Below the pieces are notes generated by a model. That model saw only the letters and a list, made by a program, of their open reading frames with translations, did no database searches and was not told where the DNA came from. From CAVPGP01 sp963704025 (lineage in GTDB: Bacteria > Actinomycetota > Thermoleophilia > Gaiellales > Gaiellaceae): a DNA stretch of 64,000 nt. The position numbers and the translations under genes were made by a program. The stretch spans positions 62,001-126,000 of the forward strand of contig CAVPGP010000005.1 in the NCBI GenBank assembly GCA_963704025.1. The letters run 5' to 3'. Positions 24,489 to 32,801 of the stretch are shown here, piece by piece (the stretch's first letter is position 1; the number at the start of each line of letters is the position of its first letter).

Positions 24489-26375
24489 TCAGGTAAGCGC
24501 GGCTTCCTGCTCCAGGACGCCCTGCGGGAACGCGACGATCAGCACCTCGCACGGCGCCTTCTTGAGGACGTACTCCACGGTGGGCGAGAAGAACCGGGAC
24601 TGGCGACGCCAGCGCGGTGCCGAGCCGAGCACGATCAGGTCGACTGCGCGGAGCACCGCCTCGCGGACGATCGCATCGCCGATCGAACGCGCGCGGACGG
24701 TGTTGACGACGACGTTGACGCCGTGCTCGTGCCCGAGGAGGGCGGCCTCGGAGAGCGACTCGGCCGCCCGCTGCTCCTCGGCGGGGAGCTCGGCGTCGAG
24801 CGGCTTGTCGAGGGGCACGCGGATCACGTGCAGGGCCTCGACCGTCGAGTTCTGCTCCTGCGCGAGCTTGATCGCCACCGCGATCATCTCCTCGCCGATC
24901 AGCCCCAGCTTCATCGGCACGAGGATCGACGAGAAGGGCGCCGCCGGCAGCTCCTGCTCGTCCGGCGAGAGGACGCGCTCGGTCAGCCCCTCTCCGCGCC
25001 CGCGCCGGACGACGACGTACATCGCGACCCCGACGGCGAGCCAGGCCGGGCCGGCGTACCGCGCGCCCGAATGCGTCGCGAGCGAGACGATCCAGAGCGC
25101 GAACGTGCACACGGCGCCGAGGGCGGCGAGCACCGGCACGCGGCCGATCGACCACGGCACCCGGAACGGCCGCGGCCGCTCCGGCTCCGTGAAGCGCAGC
25201 CGGATCACGGCCAGCTGCGCGACGGTGAACGCGAGCAGGACGCCGAAGCTGAAGAGGCTCGCCAGGAACGCGACGTCGTCCTCCGCGAAAGACGTCGAGA
25301 CGAGGATCGCGATCGAGATCGTCGTCACGGAGACGAGCGACCACGGAGAGACGAGCGTGCGCCGGTTCAGCCGTCCGAAACCGCGAGGCAGCATCCCGTG
25401 CTCGCCGAGCGAGTAGGCGAGCCGGCCGAAGCCGGAGAACGACGTCGTCACAGCGGCGAGCAGGATCAGCGCGGCCGTGACGCCGACGTAAACGCGGAGC
25501 ACGTCTGCGAGCACCGCCGGCAAATGCGTGCCGATCTGCTCGACGACGCCCATCATGGGCGAGCGCAGCCACGTCGTCCCGAGCTCCGTCTCGCCGCCCG
25601 GCGGCGCAGGGAACGCCGCCAGCGCCACGAGTGAGACCGCGACGGTGAGCGTGACGACCGTGCCGATTCCCGCGAAGAGGCTCCGCGGCAGGTCGCGGCC
25701 CGGCCGGCGCGCCTCCTCCGCGAGATTCGCCACCGTCTCCAGCCCGGTGTACGCCAGCATCGCGAGCGGCAGCGCGAAGAGGAGATCGTGCCAGCTCGGA
25801 TGCGTGCCCAGCGAGAGGTCCTGCGTGAGCGCCTCGCGCGAGAAGACGAGCGAGAAGCCGAGGACGAGCACCATCGCCTGGGTGATCACGTCGAGGACCG
25901 CGACGACGATGCCGATCCGGTAGAGCGCCGGCCGGCGCACGAGCCGGACGCCGGCGACAAGGACGATCACGAGCGCGCCGGCGATCACGTCGCCCGGGTT
26001 CTCGTCGAGCCAGTCCAGCCCGAGCGCGACACCGAGGTAGTGCGGCAGGAACAGCGCCGAGAGGGCGATCACGATCAGGTAGTCGAGAAACAGGACCCAG
26101 CCAGTTCCGAAGCCGACGAGGTCGTTGAACGCCTTGCGGGCGAACGTCGCCGCGCCGCCGGTCTCGCTGACGATCGCGGTGCCCTCGGCGTACGACAGGG
26201 AGACGACGAAGAAGAGAACGCCGACGACCAGCAGTACGACCGGTGTGAAGCCGAGCGCGTAGAACGCCACGATTCCGAGCGCGAAGTAGATCGACGAGGC
26301 GACCTCCCCGTAGACGACCGAGAAGAGCGCGGGCGCGTCGAGGACTCGCTGCAGCGCCGGGAGCTTCCTAGCCAC
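24489..26375 (-). CDS. APC-superfamily permease fused to UspA domain (copy 1)
   Basis: This is a protein of about 628 residues. Residues 1-450 hold some 12 membrane helices with the APC signature (GEVASSIYFALGIVAFYALG; ETGGAATFARKAF; YTGLETVANLAEEARRPGRD). Residues about 480-628 are a UspA-like domain (FSSILVPMKLGLIGEEMIAV; LIVLGSAPRWRR; APCEVLIVAFP). It is a paralogue of the fusion upstream. The GTG chosen gives VARKLPALQRVL, at the position where the homologous copy begins. Such fusions may carry amino acids or, like KimA, potassium. The adjacent TrkA proteins favour an ion-linked role, but this is inference. Confidence 0.85.
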   Translation of the reverse strand: MARKLPALQRVLDAPALFSVVYGEVASSIYFALGIVAFYALGFTPVVLLVVGVLFFVVSLSYAEGTAIVSETGGAATFARKAFNDLVGFGTGWVLFLDYLIVIALSALFLPHYLGVALGLDWLDENPGDVIAGALVIVLVAGVRLVRRPALYRIGIVVAVLDVITQAMVLVLGFSLVFSREALTQDLSLGTHPSWHDLLFALPLAMLAYTGLETVANLAEEARRPGRDLPRSLFAGIGTVVTLTVAVSLVALAAFPAPPGGETELGTTWLRSPMMGVVEQIGTHLPAVLADVLRVYVGVTAALILLAAVTTSFSGFGRLAYSLGEHGMLPRGFGRLNRRTLVSPWSLVSVTTISIAILVSTSFAEDDVAFLASLFSFGVLLAFTVAQLAVIRLRFTEPERPRPFRVPWSIGRVPVLAALGAVCTFALWIVSLATHSGARYAGPAWLAVGVAMYVVVRRGRGEGLTERVLSPDEQELPAAPFSSILVPMKLGLIGEEMIAVAIKLAQEQNSTVEALHVIRVPLDKPLDAELPAEEQRAAESLSEAALLGHEHGVNVVVNTVRARSIGDAIVREAVLRAVDLIVLGSAPRWRRQSRFFSPTVEYVLKKAPCEVLIVAFPQGVLEQEAALT

Positions 26376-26538
26376 GTGGCGACCTGGTGACGATGAAGAG
26401 GCGTCCGAGGCCGGCGAGGATGAAGAGCGTGCCGAGGAAATACCCGACCCCGCCACCGTTCCGCGCCGTGACGACGATCATCACGAGGCCGACGAGCGCC
26501 GTGGCGACGGCCAGGAGCCTCGTCAGTCCGCGGTACAT
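26368..26538 (-). CDS. Small two-helix membrane protein
   Basis: This is a 56-residue hydrophobic protein lying between the two APC-UspA genes. Two membrane segments are evident (LLAVATALVGLVMIVVTA and VGYFLGTLFILAGLGRLFIV) joined by a short NGGG loop, with a basic tail. Its ATG overlaps the upstream stop by one base (TGATG) and its stop overlaps the next gene by 8 bases, so it is embedded in the operon. I recognise no family. It may be an accessory subunit of the permeases. Confidence 0.7.
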   Translation of the reverse strand: MYRGLTRLLAVATALVGLVMIVVTARNGGGVGYFLGTLFILAGLGRLFIVTRSPRG

Positions 26539-28427
26539 CACGCCGCGCGCCTCGTCGCGGCGACCATCACCCGGCAAGGCGCGTTCTTGAGCACGAACTC
26601 GACCGTCTTGCCGAAGATGGCGCTCCGGCCCCGGTGCAGCATCCGCGGCGTGCCGAGCACGACGATCTCCGCCTGGCGGCGCATGGCCTCGTCCACGATC
26701 GCGCGGCCCGCATGGCGCTCGCGGACGAGCCGCCCCATCACCGTGACGCCGTAGAGCTCGCCGATGTCCCGCGCGTGGTCCAGCAACTCGTCGGCGCGGC
26801 GCTCCTCGTCCGGCAGGGGCGCGTCGAGCGGCAGCTCGAGCGGGACGACGATCACGCGCAGGGCAACGATCCTGCTCCCCCGCTCGCTCGCCAGGCGGCA
26901 GGCGACGTCGACGGCCTCCTCCGACTCGCGTCCCTCGACCACCGGCACGAGGATGGAGCGGAACTCGAGCGCCGCGGACGGCCCGATGATCACGGGCGCG
27001 CGCACCGTCTCGGTGAGCGGGTACCCGATCCGGCGCCGGTAGACCGCGTAGACCATGAACCCGAGCGCGAGCCAGGTGAGCCCCGCATAGCGCGTCGGCG
27101 CGTCCTGGAGCACGACGACCAGCCACGCGATCGAGGTGCCGAGCCCCCCGATGACGGCGAAGAGGGGCCAGGAGACTCCCCGCACCGTGAGGTTCGGCCG
27201 GGCCTGGTACACGAGCTCCTCGTGCGCGTGCTTCTGCCGCAACCGGATCACGGAGGCGTGTGCGACGGTGAACGACAACATCGCGCCGAACGCGTACATG
27301 CGGCCGATGAAGTCCACGTTGCCCGGCAGCATGAAGAGCGAGCCGCCGATCCCCGCGAAGACGACGAGCGAGAGCCACGGCGTCTTGAACTTCGGGTGCA
27401 GGCGCCGGAAGCGCTCCGGCAGCTGCCGGTAGCTCGCCATCGAGTAGGTGATCCGCGAGGCGCCGATCACACCCGCGTTCGTGGCGATGAAGAGGATCGT
27501 CGCGGCGAGGACGCCCACGTAGATCTTGGTCACGTCGAGCGTCGTGCCGTGCAGTCCGAGGTTCTGGACCAGCCCGAGCACGGGGTCGTTCTCGAAGCCG
27601 CCCTCCTCCGGCGGGAGGCCGAGCTTCGTCACCCAGTCGCCGTCCGCGTCCTGGGTCACCGGCAGCGCGGAGAGCGCGACCGCCGGCAGCGTGAAGTAGA
27701 TCGTGAAGACCGCGATCGCGACGAGCCGGATCGACCCGGGGATGGAGCGCGTCGGGTCGCGGGCCTCCTCGGCGAGGTTCGAGACGGTCTCGATTCCCGT
27801 GTAGGCGATCATCGCGACCGGAATCGCGAGCGCGAAGGCACTCCACGTGGGCGCGACGCCCCAGTGGACGTTCGAGGTGAGGGTGTGCGGGCTGAAGATG
27901 AGCACGAAGCCCAGCAGGACGAGCAGGATCTGCGTCGCGAAGTCGATCACCGCCAGGATGATGTTGAGGCCCGCGGCCTCCTTGATCCCGATGATGTTCA
28001 GGCCCACGAGAAAGACGACGACGCCGACGCCGACGATCACGTCCCACGGGTTCGTCCTCAGGGGCTCCCAGAAGATCGACAGGTAGTGCGGGACGAAGAA
28101 CGCCGAGATGGCGATCGTGATGATGTAGTTGAGCATCTGCGCCCAGCCGGCGCCGAACGAGACGAGCTCGTTGAAGGCGTGGCGCGCGAACGAGGCCGAG
28201 CCGCCCGCCTCCGGGTAGCGCACCGTCCCCTCGGCATAGGTCGCCGCGGTGGCGGCGAAGATCAGCCCGGAGATGACGAAGACGAGCGGCGTCAGCCCGA
28301 GCGCGATGCCCGCCGTGACGCCGAGCGCGTAGTAGATCGACGAGCCGACGTTCCCGTACGCAGTGGCGAAGAGCGCCGGAGTTCCGAGGACCCGCTCGAG
28401 GCCTTGCTGGCGCCGACGTCTGGGCAC
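26538..28427 (-). CDS. APC-superfamily permease fused to UspA domain (copy 2)
   Basis: This is a 629-residue protein of the same design as the downstream copy: about 12 membrane helices (GNVGSSIYYALGVTAGIALG; PEAGGSASFARHAFNELV; AYTGIETVSNLAEEARDPTR) followed by a UspA-like domain (FRSILVPVVEGRESEEAVDV; EIVVLGTPRMLHRGRSAIFG; APCRVMVAA). It begins with a basic stretch (MPRRRRQQGLERVL). It is the first gene of the leftward cluster that continues through the small membrane protein, the second fusion and the TrkA genes. A UspA domain attached to a permease suggests nucleotide-dependent control of transport. Confidence 0.87.
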   Translation of the reverse strand: MPRRRRQQGLERVLGTPALFATAYGNVGSSIYYALGVTAGIALGLTPLVFVISGLIFAATAATYAEGTVRYPEAGGSASFARHAFNELVSFGAGWAQMLNYIITIAISAFFVPHYLSIFWEPLRTNPWDVIVGVGVVVFLVGLNIIGIKEAAGLNIILAVIDFATQILLVLLGFVLIFSPHTLTSNVHWGVAPTWSAFALAIPVAMIAYTGIETVSNLAEEARDPTRSIPGSIRLVAIAVFTIYFTLPAVALSALPVTQDADGDWVTKLGLPPEEGGFENDPVLGLVQNLGLHGTTLDVTKIYVGVLAATILFIATNAGVIGASRITYSMASYRQLPERFRRLHPKFKTPWLSLVVFAGIGGSLFMLPGNVDFIGRMYAFGAMLSFTVAHASVIRLRQKHAHEELVYQARPNLTVRGVSWPLFAVIGGLGTSIAWLVVVLQDAPTRYAGLTWLALGFMVYAVYRRRIGYPLTETVRAPVIIGPSAALEFRSILVPVVEGRESEEAVDVACRLASERGSRIVALRVIVVPLELPLDAPLPDEERRADELLDHARDIGELYGVTVMGRLVRERHAGRAIVDEAMRRQAEIVVLGTPRMLHRGRSAIFGKTVEFVLKNAPCRVMVAATRRAA

Positions 28428-28466
28428 GGCGGGACTCTAGTCCCCGGGGGCAGACGCCGAGGGGCC

Positions 28467-28494
28467 TCGAGGGGCCGCGCGCGCGGCCCCTCGA
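28467..28494 (-). terminator. Perfect palindromic hairpin downstream of hppA
   Basis: A 28-base perfect palindrome has the arm TCGAGGGGCCGCGC, lies 23 bases after the hppA stop and 40 bases before the next gene. There is no U-tract, so it may be a weak or protein-assisted terminator, or protect the transcript 3' end. Confidence 0.55.
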
Positions 28495-28497
28495 AAC

Positions 28498-28520
28498 CCA
28501 AGTAACAGTCTGTTGCTTAG
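28498..28520. repeat. Dispersed 23-bp palindrome, copy overlapping the hppA stop codon
   Basis: The arms CCAAGTAACAG and CTGTTGCTTAG surround one central T. Read on the minus strand it matches the copy at 16867-16889 at 22 of 23 positions. The hppA TAA (28517-28519) lies within it, directly before the palindromic hairpin. Confidence 0.75.
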
Positions 28521-30556
28521 CCGTGGATGCTGGCGATCAGCGGGATGATCAGGATCGCCACGATGTTCGCGATCTTGATCATCGGGTTGATCGCCGGGCC
28601 GGCGGTGTCCTTGCACGGGTCGCCGACGGTGTCGCCGGTGACGGCCGCGGCGTGCGCCTCGGAGCCCTTGCCGCCGTACGCGCCGTCCTCGATCAGCTTC
28701 TTCGCGTTGTCCCACGCGCCCCCGCCGGAGGTCATGGCGATGGCGAGGAAGAGGCCGGTGACGATCGTCCCGATCAGCAGGCCGCCGAGCATCTTGTAGC
28801 TGATGATCCCGACGATGATCGGAATGGCGATCGGGATCAGCGCCGGAGCCAGCATCGACCTGATCGCCGAGCCGGTCACGATGCTGACCGTGCGCGAGTA
28901 GTCCGGCCGCTCGGTCCGGTCCATGATCCCCGGGTGCTCGCGGAACTGGCGGCGCACCTCCTCGACGACCTGCCCGCCCACGCGCCCCACCGCCTGCATG
29001 GCGAGCGACGCAAAGAGAAACGGCATCAGGCCGCCGATGAAGAGGCCGGCGATCACCCACGCGTCCGAGAGCGAGAAGACCGCGTTGATCCCCTCGTCGT
29101 TCAGACCGGTCGTGTACGAGTCGAAGAGCACCAGGGCGGCAAGTGCGGCGGAGCCGATCGCGTAGCCCTTGGTGACGGCCTTCGTAGTGTTGCCGACCGC
29201 GTCGAGCGGATCGGTGATCGCGCGCACGGACTCGTCCAAGCCTGCCATCTCGGCGATGCCGCCGGCGTTGTCGGTCACCGGGCCGTACGCGTCGAGCGCG
29301 ACGATCAGGCCGGTCATCGAGAGCTGCGCCATGACGGCGACGCCGATGCCGTAGAGCCCCGCGAAGTGATGTGCGACGAGGATGCCCGCGGCGAGGACGA
29401 TCACCGGGAACGCCGTCGCCTGCATCCCGACAGCGAGGCCTTCGATGATGTTCGTCGCGTGGCCCGTCTGCGACGCCTTCGAGATCGACTTCACCGGACC
29501 CCAGCGCGTGCCGGTGTAGTACTCGGTGATCGCGACGAGGAGGAAGGTCACGATCAGACCGACGAGCGCCGAGAGGTAGAGCTCCCAGAAGGTGAACTTG
29601 CCGCCGTCGAACGCCATCGTCACGGGAATGAGCCCGATTGCGGAGAGGAATGTGGCGACGAGCACGGCCTTGTAGAGGGCGTTGATGACCGCGTTCGGGC
29701 CGCGGCCGACCCGCGCGAAGAAGGTCCCGATCACGGTGGCGAGAATCGAGATGCCGCCGATCGCGAGCGGGTAGAGCGCCAGGTCGCCCGCGGGGAACTG
29801 GGTCCCGAGGAGCATGACCGCGACCGCGGTGACCGCGTACGTCTCGAAGAGGTCGGCCGCCATGCCGGCGCAGTCGCCGACGTTGTCGCCCACGTTGTCG
29901 GCGATGACGGCGGGGTTGCGCGGGTCGTCTTCGGGGATCCCCGCCTCGATCTTGCCGACGAGGTCGGCGCCGACGTCTGCCGCCTTCGTGAAGATGCCGC
30001 CCCCGAGTCGCGCGAACACCGAGATCAGCGAGCCTCCGAACGCGAGGCCGACGAGGTCGTGGATCGCCGCGTCGCTGGAGATGCCGAACCAGGCGGTCAG
30101 CACCCAGTAGTAGCCGGCGACGCCGAGCAGCCCCAGGCCGACGACCAGCAGCCCGGTGACCGAGCCGGCGCGGAACGCCACGTTGAGGGCGGGCGTCAGG
30201 CCGTGCTTCGCGGCCTCCGCCGTCCTGACGTTCGAGCGCACGGCGACGTTCATGCCGATGAAGCCCGCGGCGGCGGAGAGGACCGCGCCGACGAGGAACC
30301 CGAACGCCGTCCCCCAGCCCAGCTTGTTGTAGAAGCCCAGGACCAGGAACGGCACGACGGCCACGATCGCGATCGTCGTGTACTGCTTGCGGAGATAGGC
30401 GGCCGCGCCCTCCTGCACCGCCCGCGAGATCTCCCGCATCCGCTCCGACCCCTGCGGCTGCTTCAGCAGCCACCACGTCAGATACAGCCCGTAGGCGATG
30501 GCGATGAACGCGCAGACGAGCGCGAAGAGCACCGCGTGGTCGTTGAAGAAGTCCAT
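28517..30556 (-). CDS. hppA: K+-independent membrane-bound H+-translocating pyrophosphatase
   Basis: This is a 679-residue integral membrane pump with about 15-16 helices that couples PPi hydrolysis to proton export. Catalytic loops are all present: DVGADLVGKIE, DNVGDNVGDCAGMAADLFE, GDTVGDPCKDTAGPAINPM and GGAWDNAKK. The diagnostic segment reads GNTTKAVTKG. Lys in place of Ala, together with Thr three residues on, marks the K+-independent subfamily. The ATG is preceded by AGAGGAGG. A hairpin lies in the presumed 5' leader, and a palindrome plus hairpin follow the stop. Single-gene transcription is likely. Confidence 0.96.
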   Translation of the reverse strand: MDFFNDHAVLFALVCAFIAIAYGLYLTWWLLKQPQGSERMREISRAVQEGAAAYLRKQYTTIAIVAVVPFLVLGFYNKLGWGTAFGFLVGAVLSAAAGFIGMNVAVRSNVRTAEAAKHGLTPALNVAFRAGSVTGLLVVGLGLLGVAGYYWVLTAWFGISSDAAIHDLVGLAFGGSLISVFARLGGGIFTKAADVGADLVGKIEAGIPEDDPRNPAVIADNVGDNVGDCAGMAADLFETYAVTAVAVMLLGTQFPAGDLALYPLAIGGISILATVIGTFFARVGRGPNAVINALYKAVLVATFLSAIGLIPVTMAFDGGKFTFWELYLSALVGLIVTFLLVAITEYYTGTRWGPVKSISKASQTGHATNIIEGLAVGMQATAFPVIVLAAGILVAHHFAGLYGIGVAVMAQLSMTGLIVALDAYGPVTDNAGGIAEMAGLDESVRAITDPLDAVGNTTKAVTKGYAIGSAALAALVLFDSYTTGLNDEGINAVFSLSDAWVIAGLFIGGLMPFLFASLAMQAVGRVGGQVVEEVRRQFREHPGIMDRTERPDYSRTVSIVTGSAIRSMLAPALIPIAIPIIVGIISYKMLGGLLIGTIVTGLFLAIAMTSGGGAWDNAKKLIEDGAYGGKGSEAHAAAVTGDTVGDPCKDTAGPAINPMIKIANIVAILIIPLIASIHG

Positions 30557-30580
30557 CCTCCTCTGCTCCTGACAAAGTCA

Positions 30581-30615
30581 GCGCCGACGGGCGTCGGCGC
30601 GCGGGTTTTTCTATC
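30581..30615. other. GC hairpin with T-run in the hppA / lysyl-oxidase intergenic region
   Basis: The stem GCGCCGAC / GTCGGCGC with loop GGGC is followed on the plus strand by GCGGGTTTTT. It looks like an intrinsic terminator for plus-strand transcription, although no plus-strand gene lies just upstream. It could stop antisense transcripts, attenuate the lysyl-oxidase-like gene, or fold within the hppA leader on the other strand. Confidence 0.5.
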
Positions 30616-30677
30616 ACAAGGCGGGGCGGGGGGCTCGGTCGAGGCACCCGTGCCGGTGCGCCGGTGTAGACCCTTCG

Positions 30678-31340
30678 ATGCTGCTTCTCCTCGCCGTCCC
30701 GCTCCTGCACTCGGGGCCCTCGCCGGAGCGCCTGCCGAACCTCGTCCAGCGCCCGCCGTACCACGTCGTGCTCCGCGACGGCCGTCTCGCGTTCGGCTCT
30801 CGCGTGGACAACCTCGGGGCCGGCCCGCTGATGGTCTCCGTCTTCCGCGGGCGCGCCTCGCAGGTCGTCCTGCGCCGGGACGGCACGATCCGCGTCAACC
30901 CGGACGCGGGTACGGCCCGCTACGTCCGCTCCCCCGGCCACGCGCATTGGCACCTGCTCGGCTTCGAGCGCTACGAGCTGCGGCGCGGCGGCAGGCTGCT
31001 CGTGCGCGACCGGAAGACGGGCTTCTGCCTCTTCGACCGCGTCCGCGCGGGCGGGCGCGGTGCTCCCGCCTACGTGCGCGACTGCGGCCGCGGGAAGCCG
31101 CACGCGGAGCGGGTCGAGATGGGGATCTCCCCCGGCTACGGCGACGCGTACGACCCCTTCCTCGAAGGACAGTCGCTCGACGTCCGCGGGCTGCCGGCCG
31201 GCGTCTACACGCTCGTCCATCGCGTCAACACCGAGCGACGGCTGCGCGAGTCGCGCTACGACGACGACATCGCGTCAGTCCGAGTCAGGCTCATCTGGAC
31301 CGGCGGCGGGCGCGGACGGGTCGTCGTCCTCCGCCGCTGA
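30678..31340 (+). CDS. Lysyl oxidase-like secreted protein
   Basis: This is a 220-residue protein with a short hydrophobic N-terminus (MLLLLAVPLLHSG). The copper-binding motif of lysyl oxidases is visible as GHAHWHLLGFERYEL (H-x-H-x-H type), followed by RKTGFCLFD, ISPGYGDAYDPFLEGQSLDV and LPAGVYTLVHRVN. These match the catalytic domain of prokaryotic lysyl-oxidase-like (PF01186-type) proteins. The lysine tyrosylquinone cofactor residues were not assigned. The 3' end overlaps the convergent DUF1844 gene by 66 bases. Substrate unknown. Confidence 0.8.
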   Translation: MLLLLAVPLLHSGPSPERLPNLVQRPPYHVVLRDGRLAFGSRVDNLGAGPLMVSVFRGRASQVVLRRDGTIRVNPDAGTARYVRSPGHAHWHLLGFERYELRRGGRLLVRDRKTGFCLFDRVRAGGRGAPAYVRDCGRGKPHAERVEMGISPGYGDAYDPFLEGQSLDVRGLPAGVYTLVHRVNTERRLRESRYDDDIASVRVRLIWTGGGRGRVVVLRR

Positions 31341-31640
31341 GTTCGTTGCTGGTTCCTGGCCCTGCGGCGCCGAGACCGCCGCGGCGTAGGCCAGCTGGAG
31401 ATTCGCGAGCGCCTGCTGGAGATCCCGTCTCGTCTGCTCCGCCACCGCGGGCTCGAGCACCGGCAAGAGCGCGCGCAGCGCCTCGATCGCGAGCCGGGCC
31501 TCCTCCGGCTTGCCGACGTCGAGCTTGCCGAACGCGATCGCAACCAGGGTGGACGCCGAGGAGACGAGAAAGTCTTCGACCTTGAGCGCCGCCAGCTGCT
31601 CGGCGAGCTGCTCGGCCGACAGAGCGCCGCCTTCAGCCAC
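31275..31640 (-). CDS. DUF1844-like protein
   Basis: This is a 121-residue acidic protein. The conserved part (residues about 10-90: VEDFLVSSASTLVAIAFGKL, ARLAIEALRALLPVLEPAV, LQQALANLQLAYAAA) matches the short helical DUF1844 family common in actinobacteria. The last 30 residues are low-complexity and acidic. The gene overlaps the convergent lysyl-oxidase-like gene by 66 bases and starts 8 bases before the end of the GCS2 gene, so it is probably co-transcribed with the latter. Function unknown. Confidence 0.7.
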   Translation of the reverse strand: MAEGGALSAEQLAEQLAALKVEDFLVSSASTLVAIAFGKLDVGKPEEARLAIEALRALLPVLEPAVAEQTRRDLQQALANLQLAYAAAVSAPQGQEPATNSAAEDDDPSAPAAGPDEPDSD

Positions 31641-32790
31641 CGACGGCCTCGCGCTCGAGCACCTGCCCGGCGTAGATCTCCTGCAGCGTCGCGCCCTCGG
31701 CGTGCTGGGCGATCTGCCGCTCGGCAGCGTTCGCGGACGGCACGGCGAGGTACGGCGCCGCGCCGACCTCCTCCGCCGCAGGGAGCACCCACTCGACGAG
31801 CCGCTCGAGCCGTGTCCGGGCCGGGACGACCTCGCCGCGTTCGAGGTCGATCAGGGAGCCCGAGAGGCCGTGCCGGATCGCGCGCCACACGTTCTCCTCG
31901 ACGAGACGGTGCGGCAGGTCCGGGAGCGGCTCGCCCTCGTCGAGCGCCTGAGCGATCCTGACGTTGAGGGCGTAGACCAGCGCCGCGAGCGACTGCGCCT
32001 CGGCGAGCGTCGGCTGAGCGTCGCAGATCCGGAGCTCGACCGTGGGGAACGCGAGGTGGGGCCGAACGCTCCACCAGAGCTGCGTATGTTCGGTGATCGA
32101 CCCGGTCTCGTACAGGAAGCGCACGTAGTCCTCGAAGCCGGCCCAGCCCGCGTACGGGTCGGGAACCCCGCAGCGCGGGAACATGCGCGTGAAGATCTGC
32201 GTGCGCGCCGAGTGGAGGCCCGTGTTCACCGCCTCGACGAACGGCGAGCTGGCCGAGAAGGCGAGCAGCTCCGGCAGGTAGTTCCGGAGCGCGTTGTGCA
32301 CCGCGATCGCACGGTCGGCGCCGCGGATTCCCACGTGGACGTGCAGTCCGAAGCTGTTGTTGCGCCAGACGACGTAGCGCAGGATCTCGTCGTTCCGCCG
32401 GTAGTGCGGCGTGTCGATGATCCGCTGGTCCTGCCAGCGGCTCCACGGATGCGTGCCCGTTCCCGCCAGCTTGATCCCGAGGTCGTCGGCGAGGCTCACG
32501 AGCTGTGAACGGCGCTGCGCCATCCGTTCAGCGGCCTGGACGAAGCTGTCGGAGCGGCCGGTGCGAACCTCCACCTCCGAGGCGATCAGCTCGCCCACGA
32601 GATGCTCCGAGAGCGGCGTCTCGGCCGCCGCGGCCTGCAGCTCCTCGAAGCGGTTCGTCAGCTCGAGCGTGCCGGGGTCGAGCAGCGCGAACTCCTCCTC
32701 GACGGCGAGGGTGAAGTCGGTGCCGCCGTCGAACGCCTCCCGCGCATTCGACAAGAGCTCCTGCCAGGAGACACGCTGCTCGTCGCCCAT
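31633..32790 (-). CDS. Carboxylate-amine ligase, GCS2 (glutamate-cysteine ligase 2) family
   Basis: This is a 385-residue enzyme of the YbdK/EgtA class. Characteristic segments are LAVEEEFALLDPGTLELTNR, IASEVEVRTG, GTHPWSRWQDQRI, WRNNSFGLHVHVGIRGADRA, WWSVRPHLAFPTVELRICDA and VEENVWRAIRHG. The family makes gamma-glutamyl amide bonds using ATP; bacterial members have weak glutamate-cysteine ligase activity or serve ergothioneine synthesis. No egtB/C/D genes are nearby. The ATG start is fixed by MGDEQRVSWQELL ahead of the domain. It is followed by the DUF1844 gene. Confidence 0.88.
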   Translation of the reverse strand: MGDEQRVSWQELLSNAREAFDGGTDFTLAVEEEFALLDPGTLELTNRFEELQAAAAETPLSEHLVGELIASEVEVRTGRSDSFVQAAERMAQRRSQLVSLADDLGIKLAGTGTHPWSRWQDQRIIDTPHYRRNDEILRYVVWRNNSFGLHVHVGIRGADRAIAVHNALRNYLPELLAFSASSPFVEAVNTGLHSARTQIFTRMFPRCGVPDPYAGWAGFEDYVRFLYETGSITEHTQLWWSVRPHLAFPTVELRICDAQPTLAEAQSLAALVYALNVRIAQALDEGEPLPDLPHRLVEENVWRAIRHGLSGSLIDLERGEVVPARTRLERLVEWVLPAAEEVGAAPYLAVPSANAAERQIAQHAEGATLQEIYAGQVLEREAVGG

Positions 32791-32801
32791 AGCGGCGAAG
32801 G

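Noticed and set aside
28523..31585. Plus-strand open frame of about 1000 codons opposite hppA
   Set aside because: It is antisense to the fully conserved pyrophosphatase and rich in Arg/Asp/Ala repeats. It shows no domain.
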